Positions 1 through 11,090 are shown, counted from the stretch's first letter. The stretch is DNA of 64,000 nucleotides from Eutreptiella sp. 'Long Island Sound 2002' (GCA_964036045.1 OZ038382.1:77785918-77849917); one strand, 5' to 3'. Translations and numbers: made by a program. Notes: generated by a model from the sequence alone, not told the origin.

Positions 1-120
1 GAGAAGACGATGAACATGAACCGTGTGAGCAGAGAAGGGGACGAAGGAGCGGTACAGAAGGAGACAACCGGCAAAGCAAGAAGGAGAAGAAAAGTAGGCA
101 AGGTGCCACGGACACAGATG

Positions 121-866
121 GGAACATCCGGGGCACACCAGGCACTAGTATCAATACACCAGAACACCGGAACAAACGGGGGGCCGCACAGAAAGGAAGA
201 CAAGCGCAACGAGCTCGAGCACGAACAGCCGAGGAAGGAGGAGCGGGCAGGCAACAGGGCCCATCGGTCTGGAACAGCCGGGGGGCAGTGGACAGCCATC
301 CTGGACTGGAACATCCGGCGAAGAAGGAGCAGGCAGGCAGCAGGGCCCAGAGCGTCCGGTGCAGCGCAAGAAGAAGGAGGTGGCACGAACAAGAAGAGCA
401 AACGGCCAAGGCAAAAAAGAGCAAGAGCAAGGAACGGGACGGAGGGAAAGGCGAGAGGAGAAGGGGCCGAATAAACAGCGGGGGGGCCCCCTGGACTTGA
501 GCATCCGTGAGGAAGAAGAGACAAGAGGGCGAGTGCAAGGAGCCCGGACCGGAACATCCGGGATAGAAGAACAGGCCGGACACAGGGCCGCCAGGACTGG
601 AACATCCGGGGGGCAGAAACCCTGGACTGCAACATCCGGGGAAGAAGCGAGTAGCCCCGACTTGGAACGTCCGGGGCTGCATAAGGAATAGGAGGTGGCA
701 GCGGCAAGAACCAGCAGGAGATCAGTTAAGGAAAACAGGAGCACGAGCAAGGAACGGGGCCACGTGTGTGGGAGAGGAGAAGAAGACCACGGGAAGTGAG
801 TCCCCTGGACTGGACCATCTGGGGACGAGGTGAGTGAGTACCCACAGGGTGGAACGCCTGGGGATC
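121..866. repeat. dispersed CTGGAACATCCGGGG-like motif array
   Basis: About eleven copies of a motif near (ct)GGAaCaTCCgGGG start at roughly 121, 271, 308, 352, 497, 551, 599, 628, 664, 812 and 850. Copies are often preceded by 'ggact' and followed by a purine-rich stretch such as gaagaaggagcaggcaggcag, so this may be a decayed minisatellite. Two or three related copies recur at about 54853-54975, just past the last codon of element A, which suggests both flanks belong to the same repeat family. The surrounding sequence is GC-rich and poor in T. No credible protein is encoded. Confidence 0.6.
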
Positions 867-870
867 CATA

Positions 871-1474
871 AGGGGGAGAAGGTGACAAGGAGAACCAGCC
901 AAGGCACACAAGATCAAGAGCACGGAACGGGACCAAGACGAAGGGAGGGGAGAAGGAGGTGACGGCAGGAGGCGCGAGTAGTGAAAGAGACGCATGATCG
1001 GCGCGGACGGAGACGCCCGGCAACGCAGGAAGCGGGAAAGACGGAGCAGCAGGAGAGAGCGGACAAGCGCGAGGGCATCCGGAGCGGTCAAGAGCGAGAG
1101 CGATGTCGCGGACAACAGCGCTGCAGATGGAGTTGCAGGCCAAGACATGCCAGGTGAGCAAGGGACGGGCACAGCGAGAGGGAGACAGCACGGCAATTCG
1201 GGGACTAGTAAGAGGGTAGAGCCCTCGGACAAGAGGATCCAGGGCAGAGCAGCCTAGTGCCGGGAGCCAGAGAAGATGACCACGAGAGGGGTAGAGGTAG
1301 AGGGGAGCGACCACAGAGTGGACCACCCGGTCGGGGCGGGGTTGCAGCAGAAGGAAAGGCCAGAGAGGGGAGAGGGGAGGGGAAGAGCAAAGGCACAGAG
1401 GGGAAGGCAAGAGAGACATGAAAGGCGGATGCACAAAGGAGTATAAGGCGAAGCCTTGGGGAATGGAGTCAGCT
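871..1474. other. no recognisable gene; purine-rich, T-poor spacer
   Basis: Open frames here are Arg/Gly/Ser or Pro/Leu/Ser-rich composition artefacts of GC-rich, T-poor DNA. I see no domain, RNA gene or clear terminal repeat. Confidence 0.5.
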
Positions 1475-1547
1475 GAGGAGTACCCCAGCGCCTAGACGCC
1501 CCGCTACACGAGCCGTAGTCGGGGGTTCGATTCCCACTACCAACGCT
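1475..1547 (+). other. tRNA-like (SINE-type) segment with B box
   Basis: Positions 1524-1534 read GGTTCGATTCC, a perfect pol III B box. Upstream a five-pair stem (1503-1507 with 1515-1519, one G-T pair) closes a seven-base loop ACGAGCC, giving a GAG anticodon in tRNA numbering. A short D-like stem pairs 1488-1490 with 1497-1499. I cannot form an acceptor stem and loop position 33 is not T, so it is not an ordinary tRNA. A decayed tRNA or the head of a tRNA-derived SINE fits better. Confidence 0.4.
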
Positions 1548-1555
1548 TGTGGGGC

Positions 1556-1584
1556 ACCCTTGAAGACAAGCTTTGTTCAAGGGT
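1556..1584. repeat. perfect 9-bp inverted repeat (hairpin)
   Basis: ACCCTTGAA (1556-1564) and TTCAAGGGT (1576-1584) pair perfectly around an 11-nt loop. It lies just downstream of the tRNA-like segment. Its role is unknown. Confidence 0.6.
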
Positions 1585-1966
1585 CATGGTAACGGTACTC
1601 TTGCAACAGGTCCTCCAGGGGCCACATAGGTACACAAGCAGCCCCGGACGCCGGGTATGTTTTCTCTTTGTCCGAAGCGGGCAGCAAGGAGAGCAGGTGT
1701 GGAGGGTGACTGCAGGTGGATGGGGAAGGGAACCAAGGGGGGCAGTGGGGGCGAGGCAGGCTCATGTGTACTGTACGCAGGAGACACACAATGAGCAAGA
1801 ACGAAAAAGAGGTCAGCGTGCGGAGGGGGGAGTCAGTTGACAGCCTGCAGACGATGGGAGACACGGAGAGCACCGAAAGTGAAGCACAGCGGAGAAGAAG
1901 TGGGTGCGCATCGGCACGAAGTGAGCGGGCGTTGGACGGGGAGCGGGAACGGTCCCTGCAGGTGTC
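1585..1966. other. no recognisable gene (upstream of element A coding)
   Basis: Short frames only. Probably the 5' region of element A, because the OTU-like coding sequence begins directly after it. I see no promoter motif I would defend. Confidence 0.35.
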
Positions 1967-2450
1967 GTGACACAGAGAGTGGAGGTCGACGGAATGGACT
2001 CCCTATGGAGAGCGATGAATGTTATCGAAAGAGGCCAAGGAACCCATGAGGAGGCGAAGGAAGTGCGAAATAAAGTAGTCACCGCCGTCGAGGAGAAGTG
2101 GAAAGCCAGGGAGCTGCAGGAGCCCCTGCCGCCGGGAAAAACGGGATGGCAGGTGTACATACAGAAGCTGGGACAGGGGAGAGGGATGGGGGGGCCGCCG
2201 GAGGTAGAGGCATGGGCGATGGGGGGTGGATACAGGGTGAAGGTGTACAGGGAGACGAAGGATGGAGCAGGCTACAGGAAGATACAGGAGTATGGAGAGG
2301 AGAAAGGAGTAAGTGTAGGGGTTCTGTGGAAGAAGACGAGGGTGTAGGAGGTGGTATTGGGGCAAGAAGGAGACGTGAAAAGAAGTACAGCATGAGAAGG
2401 GGACGGAGAAGAATATGCAGGGGTGCGCCGGCAAGGGCAAGCGCGGGAAG
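1967..2450 (+). pseudogene. element A left arm: OTU-like module 1, broken
   Basis: Translation from a GTG at 1967 (first ATG 1994) gives a 126-residue frame ending at a TAG at 2345-2347; the same frame continues beyond with further stops. The N-terminal 'VDGMDSLWRAM' resembles the OTU signature GDGNCLxRAL, but Ser occupies the nucleophile region. Downstream come the 'EEAKEVRNKVV' helix and an 'EVEAWAMGGGYRVKVY' stretch that resembles the E..A.A....I.VY core strand of OTU folds. Modules 2 and 3 of element A at 16.8-17.7 kb share these features. The right-hand copy has TAT where this copy has the TAG. The domain call is by eye only. Confidence 0.5.
2142..2450 (+). repeat. direct repeat flanking element B, left copy (309 bp)
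   Basis: This segment matches 16318-16627 at roughly 92% by hand count (about 25 differences, many G/A). It abuts element B exactly: the left copy ends at B's 3' tail and the right copy begins at B's 5' truncation point. It behaves like an exceptionally long target-site duplication, or it reflects an older duplication of this part of A. Confidence 0.8.
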
Positions 2451-2465
2451 GTAGGTAGGTAGGTC
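2451..2465 (-). repeat. 3' tail of element B, (CCTA)n
   Basis: The + strand reads gtaggtaggtaggtc, so B's sense strand ends ...cgagtcgacctacctacctac. The T-poor insertion at 38-43 kb ends with nearly the same sequence (cgagtgcacctacctaccta). A shared simple-repeat 3' tail is typical of some non-LTR families. Confidence 0.65.
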
Positions 2466-2937
2466 GACTCGGGACTGGGGTTGCCCCGCAGGGGGGTCTT
2501 ACAAAGGGCCTTTTGTTCACCCAGCCACAGCAATACTGCACGTGCCCCCACAAAGCGGCTGCCCCGATGGGCAGAAGGGCGCGGTCGCCGCGAGCAGTAC
2601 CCCATGTAACCATGTAACCTATGTTTGACCGAAGTCTCACATTCCTCTCCTTCGGAGGGATTTTACGTGGGGGAGGGTCCCATCGCACATCCTCATCAGC
2701 CTCTGGATTCTGGGGCCCGGGGGCCGGGAGCCAGGGGAAAGGGCCCTGTCCTGCAGGCACCCCCACCTGGGTTGGTTTTCAGTAGGTGTGAGGCGACTTG
2801 CGGAATCACGTGCTACAGGACTCGCATGCCGTGGCGCACACTCACGCCTCCTGACTCGGTTGAGCTTGCGCTCTCCCGGGGGGCCGGCCGTTGGAAGTAG
2901 GTCGTTGTGGTCGGTTGGTCGGTCGTTCAACGGTTCG
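2466..2937 (-). other. element B 3' non-coding region
   Basis: Between the tail and the 378-bp array. No domain or convincing frame. Confidence 0.4.
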
Positions 2938-5205
2938 GCGTAGTTTGTGAATGTTGGTTGGTCGGTTGCGTGATGGTAGAGTCGCGATTTTGTTCGTGGG
3001 TATGGTCGTCGGCGGGCGTGGCGCACCACGGTGTCGCCAGCCCGTTGGACACCGTTCCCGTTTCCACTCGTGCACGCCTGGCTGGTTGGGTGTTGGCCGG
3101 CTTGCGTGTGGTCTGTTTACCGTCATGTGGCGGCTGCGGCTGCGGTGTGGCTGGTGCGTGGTTGTCTTAGCCGCCTCCTGGTCGGCTTGGTCCGCGTGGG
3201 TTCTGTCGCGCTGCCGCCGGTGGTCGTATCGCCTAACGATGTTTGTGCAGCCGGCACGTCCGTGTCGATGCTGGTTAGTTGCGTCTTGGTTGGTCCAAGT
3301 GTAGTCTAGTGTAGTTTGTTAACGTTGGTTGGTCGCGTTCGTAATCGTAGAGTTCCGGTGTTCTGTTGTGTTCGTGCGTATGGTCATCGGCGGGCTTCGC
3401 GCACCACGGTGCCGCCATCCCGTTGGACGCCGTTCCCGTTTCGACCCGTGCACGCCTGGCTGGTTGGGTGTTGGCCGGCTTGCGTGTGGTCTGTTTACGG
3501 TCATGTGGCGGCTGCCGCTGCGGTGTGGTTGGTGCGCGGTTGTCTTGGCCGCCTCCTGGTCGGCTTGGTTCGCGTGGGTTCCGTCGCGCTGCTGCCGGTG
3601 GTGGTATCGCCTAACGTTGTTTGTGCAGCCGGCACGTCCGTGTCGATGCTGGTTAGTTGCGTCTTGGTTGGTCCAAGTGTAGTTTACTGTAGTTTGTTAA
3701 CGTTGGTTGGTCGCGTTCGTAATCGTAGAGTTCCGGTGTTCTGTTGTGTTCGTGGGTATGGTCATCGGCGGGCTTGGCGCACCACGGTGCCGCCATCCCG
3801 TTGGACGCCGTTCCCGTTTCGACCCGTGCACGCCTGGCTGGTTGGGTGTTGGCCGGCTTGCGTGTGGTCTGTTTACGGTCATGTGGCGGCTGCGGCTGCG
3901 GTGTGGTTGGTGCGCAGTTGTCTTGGCCTCCTCCTGGTCGGCTTGGTTCGCGTGGGTTCCGTCGCGCTGCTGCCGGTGGTGGTATTGCCTAACGTTGTTT
4001 GTGCAGCCGGCACGTCCGTGTCGATGCTGGTTAGTTGCGTCTTGGTTGGTCCAAGTGTAGTTTAGTGTAGTTTGTTAACGTTGGTTGGTCGCGTTCGTAA
4101 TCGTAGAGTTCCGGTGTTCTGTTGTGTTCGTGGGTATGGTCATCGGCGGGCTTGGCGCACCACGGTGCCGCCATCCCGTTGGACGCCGTTCCCGTTTCGA
4201 CCCGTGCACGCCTGGCTGGTTGGGTGTTGGCCGGCTTGCGTGTGGTCTGTTTACGGTCATGTGGCGGCTGCGGCTGCGGTGTGGTTGGTGCGCAGTTGTC
4301 TTGGCCTCCTCCTGGTCGGCTTGGTTCGCGTGGGTTCCGTCGCGCTGCTGCCGGTGGTGGTATTGCCTAACGTTGTTTGTGCAGCCGGCACGTCCGTGTC
4401 GATGCTGGTTAGTTGCGTCTTGGTTGGTCCAAGTGTAGTTTAGTGTAGTTTGTTAACGTTGGTTGGTCGCGTTCGTAATCGTAGAGTTCCGGTGTTCTGT
4501 TGTGTTCGTGGGTATGGTCATCGGCGGGCTTGGCGCACCACGGTGCCGCCATCCCGTTGGACGCCGTTCCCGTTTCGACCCGTGCACGCCTGGCTGGTTG
4601 GGTGTTGGCCGGCTTGCGTGTGGTCTGTTTACGGTCATGTGGCGGCTGCGGCTGCGGTGTGGTTGGTGCGCAGTTGTCTTGGCCTCCTCCTGGTCGGCTT
4701 GGTTCGCGTGGGTTCCGTCGCGCTGCTGCCGGTGGTCGTTTTGCCGAATTCTGTCTGTGTAGCCGGCACATCTGTGTCGGTGCTGGTTAGTTGCGTCTTG
4801 GTTTGTCCAAGTGTAGTGTAGTGTAGTTTGTTAACGTCCGTTGGTCGTGTTCGTAGTGGTAGAGTTACGGTGTTCTGTCGTGTTCGTGGGCATGGTGGTT
4901 GGCGGGCTTGGCACACCATGGTGTTGCCAACCCTTTGGAGGCTGTTCCTGTATCGACCCATGCATGTCTGGCCAGTTTGGTGTTGGCCGGCTTGCGTGCC
5001 GTCTGTTTATGGTCACGTCGTGGCCGCTGCAGTGGTTTTGTTGGTGCGCTGTTGTGTTAGCCGCCTCTTGGTCGGCTTGTTCGGCGTTGGTTCCTTGGCG
5101 CTGCAGCGGGCGCTTGCGCAGTCGGATCTTGTGCGCGTAGGTGCCTTGCTTGTTTTGGTGTTGGTTGGTGCCAGTTGCGTGGGGCCGGCATCGTATTTTT
5201 TTATT
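2938..5205. repeat. 378-bp tandem array, six units
   Basis: Units begin near 2938, 3316, 3694, 4072, 4450 and 4828, marked by 'tagtttgttaacgttggttgg'-like starts. The four middle units are nearly identical; the first and last are diverged. As 378 is a multiple of three and the + strand is extremely poor in A, frames stay open through several units on both strands. Those translations (Cys/Trp/Val/Arg-rich on +, Thr/Pro/Asn/Arg-rich on -) resemble no protein I know. In element B's orientation the array is in the 3' region, between the Ulp1-like ORF and the tail. Confidence 0.85.
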
Positions 5206-6678
5206 GTGCGCCGTCCCCCCACCGTGGGGGAGAGAACTAATGATAATTGGCTTGACCGCTTGAAAAAGTTTGGAAATTCGGTGCCACTTTCCCTGTCCCG
5301 CCCTGGCAGCGTTACATGCACAACCCATCATCCGGTATTTCGCGGTGCCCTTTGGCCGTCCTTTCAGCTTCGCCTGTGCCATTCATATGTACACCCCCGT
5401 CGGTGGGAAGGCTCTGTTGGTCCCCCTTGGTGCGTCCCCGTGCTCCCCATGGGAGCCCCAGGGTGCTGTTCCGGCTCGGTGGTGCGGTGCTAGTGCTCGT
5501 GTCTGCCTGCCTGCCGTGCGTCGTATCGTGCCGTGTTTTGCGGGTTATGTGGCTGGTGTGTCTGTGTTGCAGTGCTGAGTGTGGTGGTTAGGATGGTTAG
5601 GGGGGCTCAGCTCATGCCTTGGTGCCGGGACGTTCCGTCCGGCGTGGCGGGCTGGGCTCAGCGTAACACATCCGTGCCTGCTTACAGGGGTCGGCGTGGC
5701 CCTGTGTGGCGAGCCCGTGGTCACTTGCGTGCCCCGGGTGGGGTTTCGGAGGACAGGAATACTGCTCAGTGTTGCAGCCCCCCTCTCGCTTCTTGACGCT
5801 GTTAGCTTTCTGCGGGGAGTGACTCACTCGTGCCATTCTTGCAGGTTAGTTGCGTCGAATCCCCCCCAGCGTCCCAGGCGTTTAATTTCCCCGGAGGGGG
5901 TGCGCCCTGGTCCCCGCAGTGCACGTATCCCTTGATTCTCGCCTTGGAAGGTAACATTCTGGACGATTGTTCGATAACATTCCCGTGGTCATCGGCCCGG
6001 CCATGGGTCCTGCTTGTGTCGCTGGCCCCTTGGCCCGGGTGCTTGCGGGTCCGGTTTGCGGGAGAGGAGGGTCAGGTGGAAGGACGGGTCCGAGTTTGGC
6101 GCCGCCCCTTTCTCTGTTGCAGGCGTGTTGCGGGGGTCCGGGAAGCGTGGCCCCCGCCCGGGGGATGTGGGAGGAAGTCGTTGGGTTTATGTTCATGTTC
6201 GACACCATGGGCTGCTAAGGCTAGCCTGTACTCTTTGGGTGTCCGTTGCACGTGCCGGGCAGGTTGACGTCTTTCCCGCTTGTGTGTCCGACCGACAGGC
6301 GTTGCTGGAGTGTGTTGCGCGGCCGCGCGTTGTCGGGTTGTACAAGGGGGTCCTCTTGGGCAAGGTTGGCTCGCCCGGGGTCGTCGCGGTTGACGGCCGA
6401 CTCCGCAGCCGTTGGTGTGACATCCATCGTCGGGTCATCCGGTGGGAGGAGGTGATCCCGCGGCCGCCGTGTCATCTCTCCCTTGCGTATGGCCGGTGCG
6501 GGACTCGCGTCGCGCGTGTGTGGCGATGCGTCGTCGCTATAGGTCCTGTGGCCGGCTGCGGCTCAGGGCCCTGGAGGTTTCCCACGCGTCGCACAAGGGC
6601 GCTGCGGTGATCACTGAAGATTTCGTGCACAAGGGCCGCGTGTGCCGCCTGGGCCCTCGTCTCAGTGCGAATGGTGGG
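5206..6678 (-). other. element B region without a recognisable gene
   Basis: It begins with a small G/C hairpin near 5214-5231 (CCCCCA pairing with TGGGGG). Frames on both strands are composition artefacts. Presumed 3' non-coding sequence of B downstream of the Ulp1-like ORF. Confidence 0.35.
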
Positions 6679-7839
6679 CTAAAGTTGCTCGCCCAGCGCC
6701 AGCGCCCGGATGTGGTGGATCGCGAAGACAGGGCACGGGTTGGGCGCAGTTGGGGTCTCTGCCGTCCGTTCGGGAACGGCCTCCAACTGCTGCTGGCCGT
6801 CCAGGTAGAATCTCCATGTCGCTGACCATACCCTGGTGTGTGGCCAGCGGCGCCGCGCCCACCGCCAGAGGCAGTAGAGGGCATGGCCTCTGGGCCAGGT
6901 GCCGGCCGTCCCCAACACGATGGCCATCAGGGGGTCCGGGGGCTGGTCGTTGAGCAGGCGGGTGGGGCTGTCCGGCAGGGCCGTGGTCCCTGGCGGCATG
7001 GAGTCGACGACCTCCAAGTTCCAGTGGCTCCTCTGCGGGTGCGGGATGACCTGCACTTGGTAGTATTGGCCATTCTCCAACACGATCATGGCGATGGTGC
7101 TGGGGTCACGTTCGCGCGGCGGGGGCACTGCGCGCGCCGTCTCCGGGTAGCGCGCCGCCAGGCTTGTGAGGCTACGCCCCCTGTCGCGGGCGGTCCTGCT
7201 TTCCCATGCCGCCAGGCCTTCGTGCGGTGGGATGCGGAGAGTTTCGTGCCTCGGCAGGGGCACGGCCTGTTCCCGGCCCCCAGTGCTGGGCGTGGGCCTG
7301 GGGTCCGTCGGCGGTGCTATGAGCCTACGTACCAAGCCCAGGTGTGGGACCCACAGGCCCCCCTGGGCTGGTTGGTGGGTGTTGAACCACCAGATCCACG
7401 CTTCAACAAGGTGGTCTGAGACCTGTTCCCCGGGGCTGACGAGCGCCTGGAGCTGCCGCACAAAGATTCCGGTTGTTGCGGCGTGTGGCAGGGGGACCAC
7501 CGCGAAGAGCCTGTTCGGGTCGATGTCACGGAGGTGTTCCCCGAGGGCTGCCACCAGCTTGCTGGAGGGTGTGGACGCGTGGATGCCGTAGAGCGCTCTC
7601 AGTTCCGCGTCGCCGAAGGGACCCGTGCCCCTTTGCTGCGGTGGCCGCGGGGGTGGGGGGGGCATGGTCACCCGGTCCTGGTGCAGCGTCACGCTAGTCG
7701 GGGAGGGGTGCCGTGACGTGGTGCCAGGGTGTCCCCCAGGCACGTACTCCGTGGAGGGCTCCCGTTGCTGGGGCACCGAGCAGGTCGTGGTGGCGAGCAG
7801 TGGGTCAGCGGACTCCTTAGGGCTGGAGGTCTCTGTCAT
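6679..7839 (-). CDS. Ulp1/SENP-like (C48) cysteine protease domain of element B
   Basis: A 386-codon frame. The C-terminal half has the landmarks of the Ulp1 fold. 'SHWNLEVVDSM' (His272, Asp279) matches the HW...D strand. 'NPCPVFAIHHIRALALG' (Cys369) matches the C-G-V-F...I..LA.G helix carrying the nucleophile. Around residues 140-173 'SDHLVEAWIWWFNTHQ' resembles the N-terminal L.D..I..yl helix. The usual oxyanion Gln a few residues before Cys is not evident, and Gly after Cys is Pro. Residues 1-75 are Ser/Pro/Thr-rich linker. Ulp1 enzymes cut ubiquitin-like proteins; in an element the domain may process the polyprotein or act on host SUMO/ubiquitin, which is inference. The start is arbitrary, since the frame probably belongs to a longer polyprotein. 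A homologous domain lies at 63.4-63.9 kb. Confidence 0.6.
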   Translation of the reverse strand: MTETSSPKESADPLLATTTCSVPQQREPSTEYVPGGHPGTTSRHPSPTSVTLHQDRVTMPPPPPRPPQQRGTGPFGDAELRALYGIHASTPSSKLVAALGEHLRDIDPNRLFAVVPLPHAATTGIFVRQLQALVSPGEQVSDHLVEAWIWWFNTHQPAQGGLWVPHLGLVRRLIAPPTDPRPTPSTGGREQAVPLPRHETLRIPPHEGLAAWESRTARDRGRSLTSLAARYPETARAVPPPRERDPSTIAMIVLENGQYYQVQVIPHPQRSHWNLEVVDSMPPGTTALPDSPTRLLNDQPPDPLMAIVLGTAGTWPRGHALYCLWRWARRRWPHTRVWSATWRFYLDGQQQLEAVPERTAETPTAPNPCPVFAIHHIRALALGEQL

Positions 7840-10582
7840 TTCTGCGTCCGCCCTTGGGCCGCTCGCGTCGTGCCCCGGTTGTTGCGACGTGCCCTCCGTG
7901 CCTTGGCAGTTTGGGGGCTGTGGGGGGGGCTGTCCCCCCGTCCCTTGTTCAGGCCTTGGTTCGGCCGCAGGCTCCCTTGGCCGCGTGTCCGTGGCGTGTG
8001 GTCCCCCTGACAGCGGGTCGGCCGCTGACCCTGGGAGGGAGGCGGCAGATGAGCTGGACGCTCCGTCCGCCGCCCGGCGGGGCCCGCGTGAAGCGCTGCC
8101 TGTCGCTCCCGCTCAAATGGCGTGAGAATGGTGGGGATGTGCGCCCGTTCGGTGCGGGGCCTCTTGGACCGGCGTCAGGGATCGGTTGTAGATGATGTCT
8201 GTTGGGCGTGGGGGTCGCAGGGGCCCCCGTGGTCCCTGTCCGTACCCTCAGGGAAGACAACTGGCCGTGCCGCGGGAGGCGGCGTGTGCCTGCGGCGACG
8301 GGATCGGCCAGGGTTCCTTGTCTCCTGGCATTGTTCCGGCATGCTGCCTTGCATTCCCGAGCTGTGAGGACTGCCCGGGCCCTTCTGCGGGGCAAACGGT
8401 CGCAGGGGGCTTCTGTATGCGCCAAAGGGGGAACCCATCCCGGGTGGTGGCTCCCGTGGGCGTTCCGGGGAGTTACGGCGCACCGCCTGCCTGGGAGACT
8501 CCGGGACAAATTAGGACGGCGGCCGCCGGTGGCCTGAGGCGTTTCCTTGGTAGCCTGGTGACCCAGGGATGCCCCAGATGTTGTGCTCCTGCATGATCGC
8601 ACGGATGTGCAGGGCGGCGCGCTGGTGCCACTGCCAGTGGAGCCCATTCATTTCATCTAGGTTGCAGGCCCCCATATGCGCCATGAGCCGGTTGGCCACA
8701 TAGTGCCATTGGCCGGATGGTCGGTGGTGGCGGGCAGCGTGTGCCCCGTCCGATGGCCAAAGGTGATGTCTGCCATGGTGCGGCTTCCCTCCGCGAGGTA
8801 GCAGGACCGCGAGGTAAGCAGCCATCGGATGCTGACTGCCAGGGAGAGCTGCTCCCCTGCGGTAAGCCTGTGGATCCATAGGCCCAGGTCTCGGGCCGCC
8901 GTTTGTTCCGCTTGGCCGCTGGGGCGGCTGGCGTCGCTCTCCAAGCGTGCGTAGTCCAGGTGTCCCCGCCCCCAGGGCAGGGCGGTCCCCGGCGGCGGGC
9001 CGGTAGGCTCGCTAGCGGTGTTGCCGGCCGCTTCCATGCGCGCGCCACCTCCTGGGGCGCCGCGCTCGTCCGTGGTCCAGTCGGCTGCTCCGCTCGCGGC
9101 CGCATGCCCTTCACCCGCAGCGGTACCTTGCCTGGGGGCGGTGTAATTGCGCTGGGGGTGTGCCTGGCGTGGTATTGTGAGGGGTGTGTCCTCCGCATGG
9201 TCGCGTCGTGGCTCCGGCTGGACGCGTGGCGCCGCCGGTGTTGGGACCGTGTGGGGGTCACCCATGCAGGACTGCATGAAGGCATCGAAAGAGTCCTCGT
9301 CGCGTTTGTGTCCGCTGGGCGACGTTTCCCTGCCGGCCGCGCGCTGGGGCGTGTCGGCTGTGGCTTCCCGGTTCTCTGACGTCGCGCGGCGTGTTTGCGT
9401 CGGCGTGCCACGACAGGTTCACCAGGGGGACGGCGCCCGCACGACCTGTGGCTGATGGTGGGTGGAGGCCGTCCTCACACTCGGTGTCCGGCATTGGTCC
9501 TTCAGGTCCCGTGTCAGGCTGGCCAGCGGTCAACGCCTCGCTGCTTCTGTGTGCCGCTATGTCCGGTGGGTCGGCATGCTCTGTTGCCGGCCGGTCCACT
9601 TCCCCGCCAGGTTGCCCCATTGCCGTTGGCGCTGTTGTCCATTGTGGGGGTCCCCGCATTTCCTCCTCGCCCACCGTGGGCTGTACGCGTTGCGGTTGGG
9701 TTGGCAGTGCAGGCGGCTCGGCTTCATCGTTCGTCGGTTGCGCTGCCTCTCGGGCGTGGCCTTCCCACACGGGCGGCGGCTCGGGTCGGCTTCCCGGGCC
9801 CGCGGGTTGCCGGGGGCCCACCGGGGCGTCGGTGCATGCTGGGTCTGGGCCGGGGCCTGGGCCGGGGGCTGGGCGACAGGGAGATGACGGTTCTGCGGGC
9901 CTCGCCGTCGGCCCGGTTGGTGGGGCGTGGTGTCCCTGGGGCGCCGGTCCGGCGTGTGTCGTGGCCGGTAGGTCCCCCGTGCCGCACGTTGCCGGACCCT
10001 GGGGGTCTAGGCCCTCGGTGGGGTCCTGGGTGTGGGGGCGCACGGTGTCGGAGGGCCAGGCGGTGGTGGTGTCGGTCGGGGTAGCGGCGTGTGCCTGCGT
10101 GGGGGGCTCTTCGGGCGGGGCGTATGCTGGGCCCGCTGTCGGCCGGTCAGGTGTGCCATGGTGCGTGCGGGGCTCCGGTCGGGCCTGTGTTGCTGCTGCC
10201 TGGCTGGCTGCCGGCCGTTGACCGTGTGCAGACGCGCCGGGTGGTGTTTGAGGTTGCGGGCTTCCTTTGAGGCTTGGGTTCGGCGTCTGTGCGGACGTGC
10301 GGTGCCAGCAGGGTGTTCAGGCCGGGTGCCCTCTGCCCCGGTATTCGTGGGGCTGGGTACGGGTCCCCTCCCGGCACGTGACGCCCGGTGTCCCTGGATC
10401 CCTGTGGCCGTGTGGTGTCTCGGTGGTTGTGGTTGTGCTGCCCGTTTGGACGCACGCTCTTGTCGGGGGCTCTGCTGCGTGCCGGCCCTCGATGGTGCCG
10501 GAGCGTCCGTAGTCCGCGCGGCGTTCGCGGCGCGCTGTTGATGTGGTGTGGCGACGGGTGTGGGGCGGGCGGGGGTGGATGG
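7840..10582 (-). pseudogene. element B Pro-rich downstream polyprotein, frameshifted
   Basis: Minus-strand frames 10612-10007, 10043-9258, 9277-8657, 8879-8511 and 8647-7949 succeed one another with overlaps, as in a single coding region broken by indels. Most is Pro/Ala/Thr/Arg-rich. Two stretches look like folded protein: one around 8720-8880 ('LGLWIHRLTAGEQLSLAV') and its continuation in another frame at 8530-8700 ('NRLMAHMGACNLDEMNGL'). I recognise no family. Position between the RING finger and the Ulp1-like domain suggests a linker or gag-like portion. Confidence 0.4.
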
Positions 10583-11090
10583 GGGCCTCCTCTCACGGGG
10601 AACTGAAGACACTGGCGATCGTCCTGGACGCCGTCAATGACACCCACCAGGAACCGCGTGACCACACGCACCATATGTGGGTGGTGGTAGACGCAGCGGT
10701 GGACTTCCAAGTCCTCCGCAGACTGGCACAACAGCCCCTGCACAAGGCGACGGACTCTAGCCTGGGCACCTAGGCCCTACACCTCTGGACAGCCTTGCGG
10801 CACCTCCCGAAATACGTCATCTTACATCTCGTGAAACAAGATTCTCATCGGTATAGCCTGGGCAAGGGACACATAGACTTACACGCCCACAACCAGCTTG
10901 TGGAGCATATGCCGGACAGCGGGGACCCGCTGCTACAAGACCACATGCACACGCACCTCCAACACCTGCCGCCAGTCCCACGCCCCGGGAAACCACCAGC
11001 CTGGTTGCCAGATGATCGAATCTATAATGACACGGGGCGGGCATACCACTACCCACATCGGATCCGCATCATGGCGCACATTTGAAGCAG
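10583..11090 (+). pseudogene. element B RNase H, C-terminal half
   Basis: The frame reads 'SSHGELKTLAIVLDAV' (catalytic Glu strand), 'HMWVVVDAAVDFQVLRRLA' (catalytic Asp), and 'HLVKQDSHRYSLGKGHIDLHAHN' (closing His/Asp helix). It is the counterpart of A's 'SHGEVQAVADVV', 'VWMVVDAEADMASLRRLA' and 'GLGNHEADGAAQAV'. A TAG at 10771-10773 interrupts it. RNase H removes the RNA strand during cDNA synthesis. The N-terminal half lies at 12812-12960 on the other strand. Confidence 0.65.

Noticed and set aside
151-1434. 427-codon - frame, Ser/Pro/Leu/Cys-rich
   Set aside because: It overlaps the motif array and purine-rich DNA; composition alone explains it and no domain is visible.
3316-4821. Repeated 117-249-codon frames in the 378-bp array as a repeat protein
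   Set aside because: The unit is a multiple of three and extremely poor in A, so several phases on both strands stay open at once; none looks like a folded repeat.
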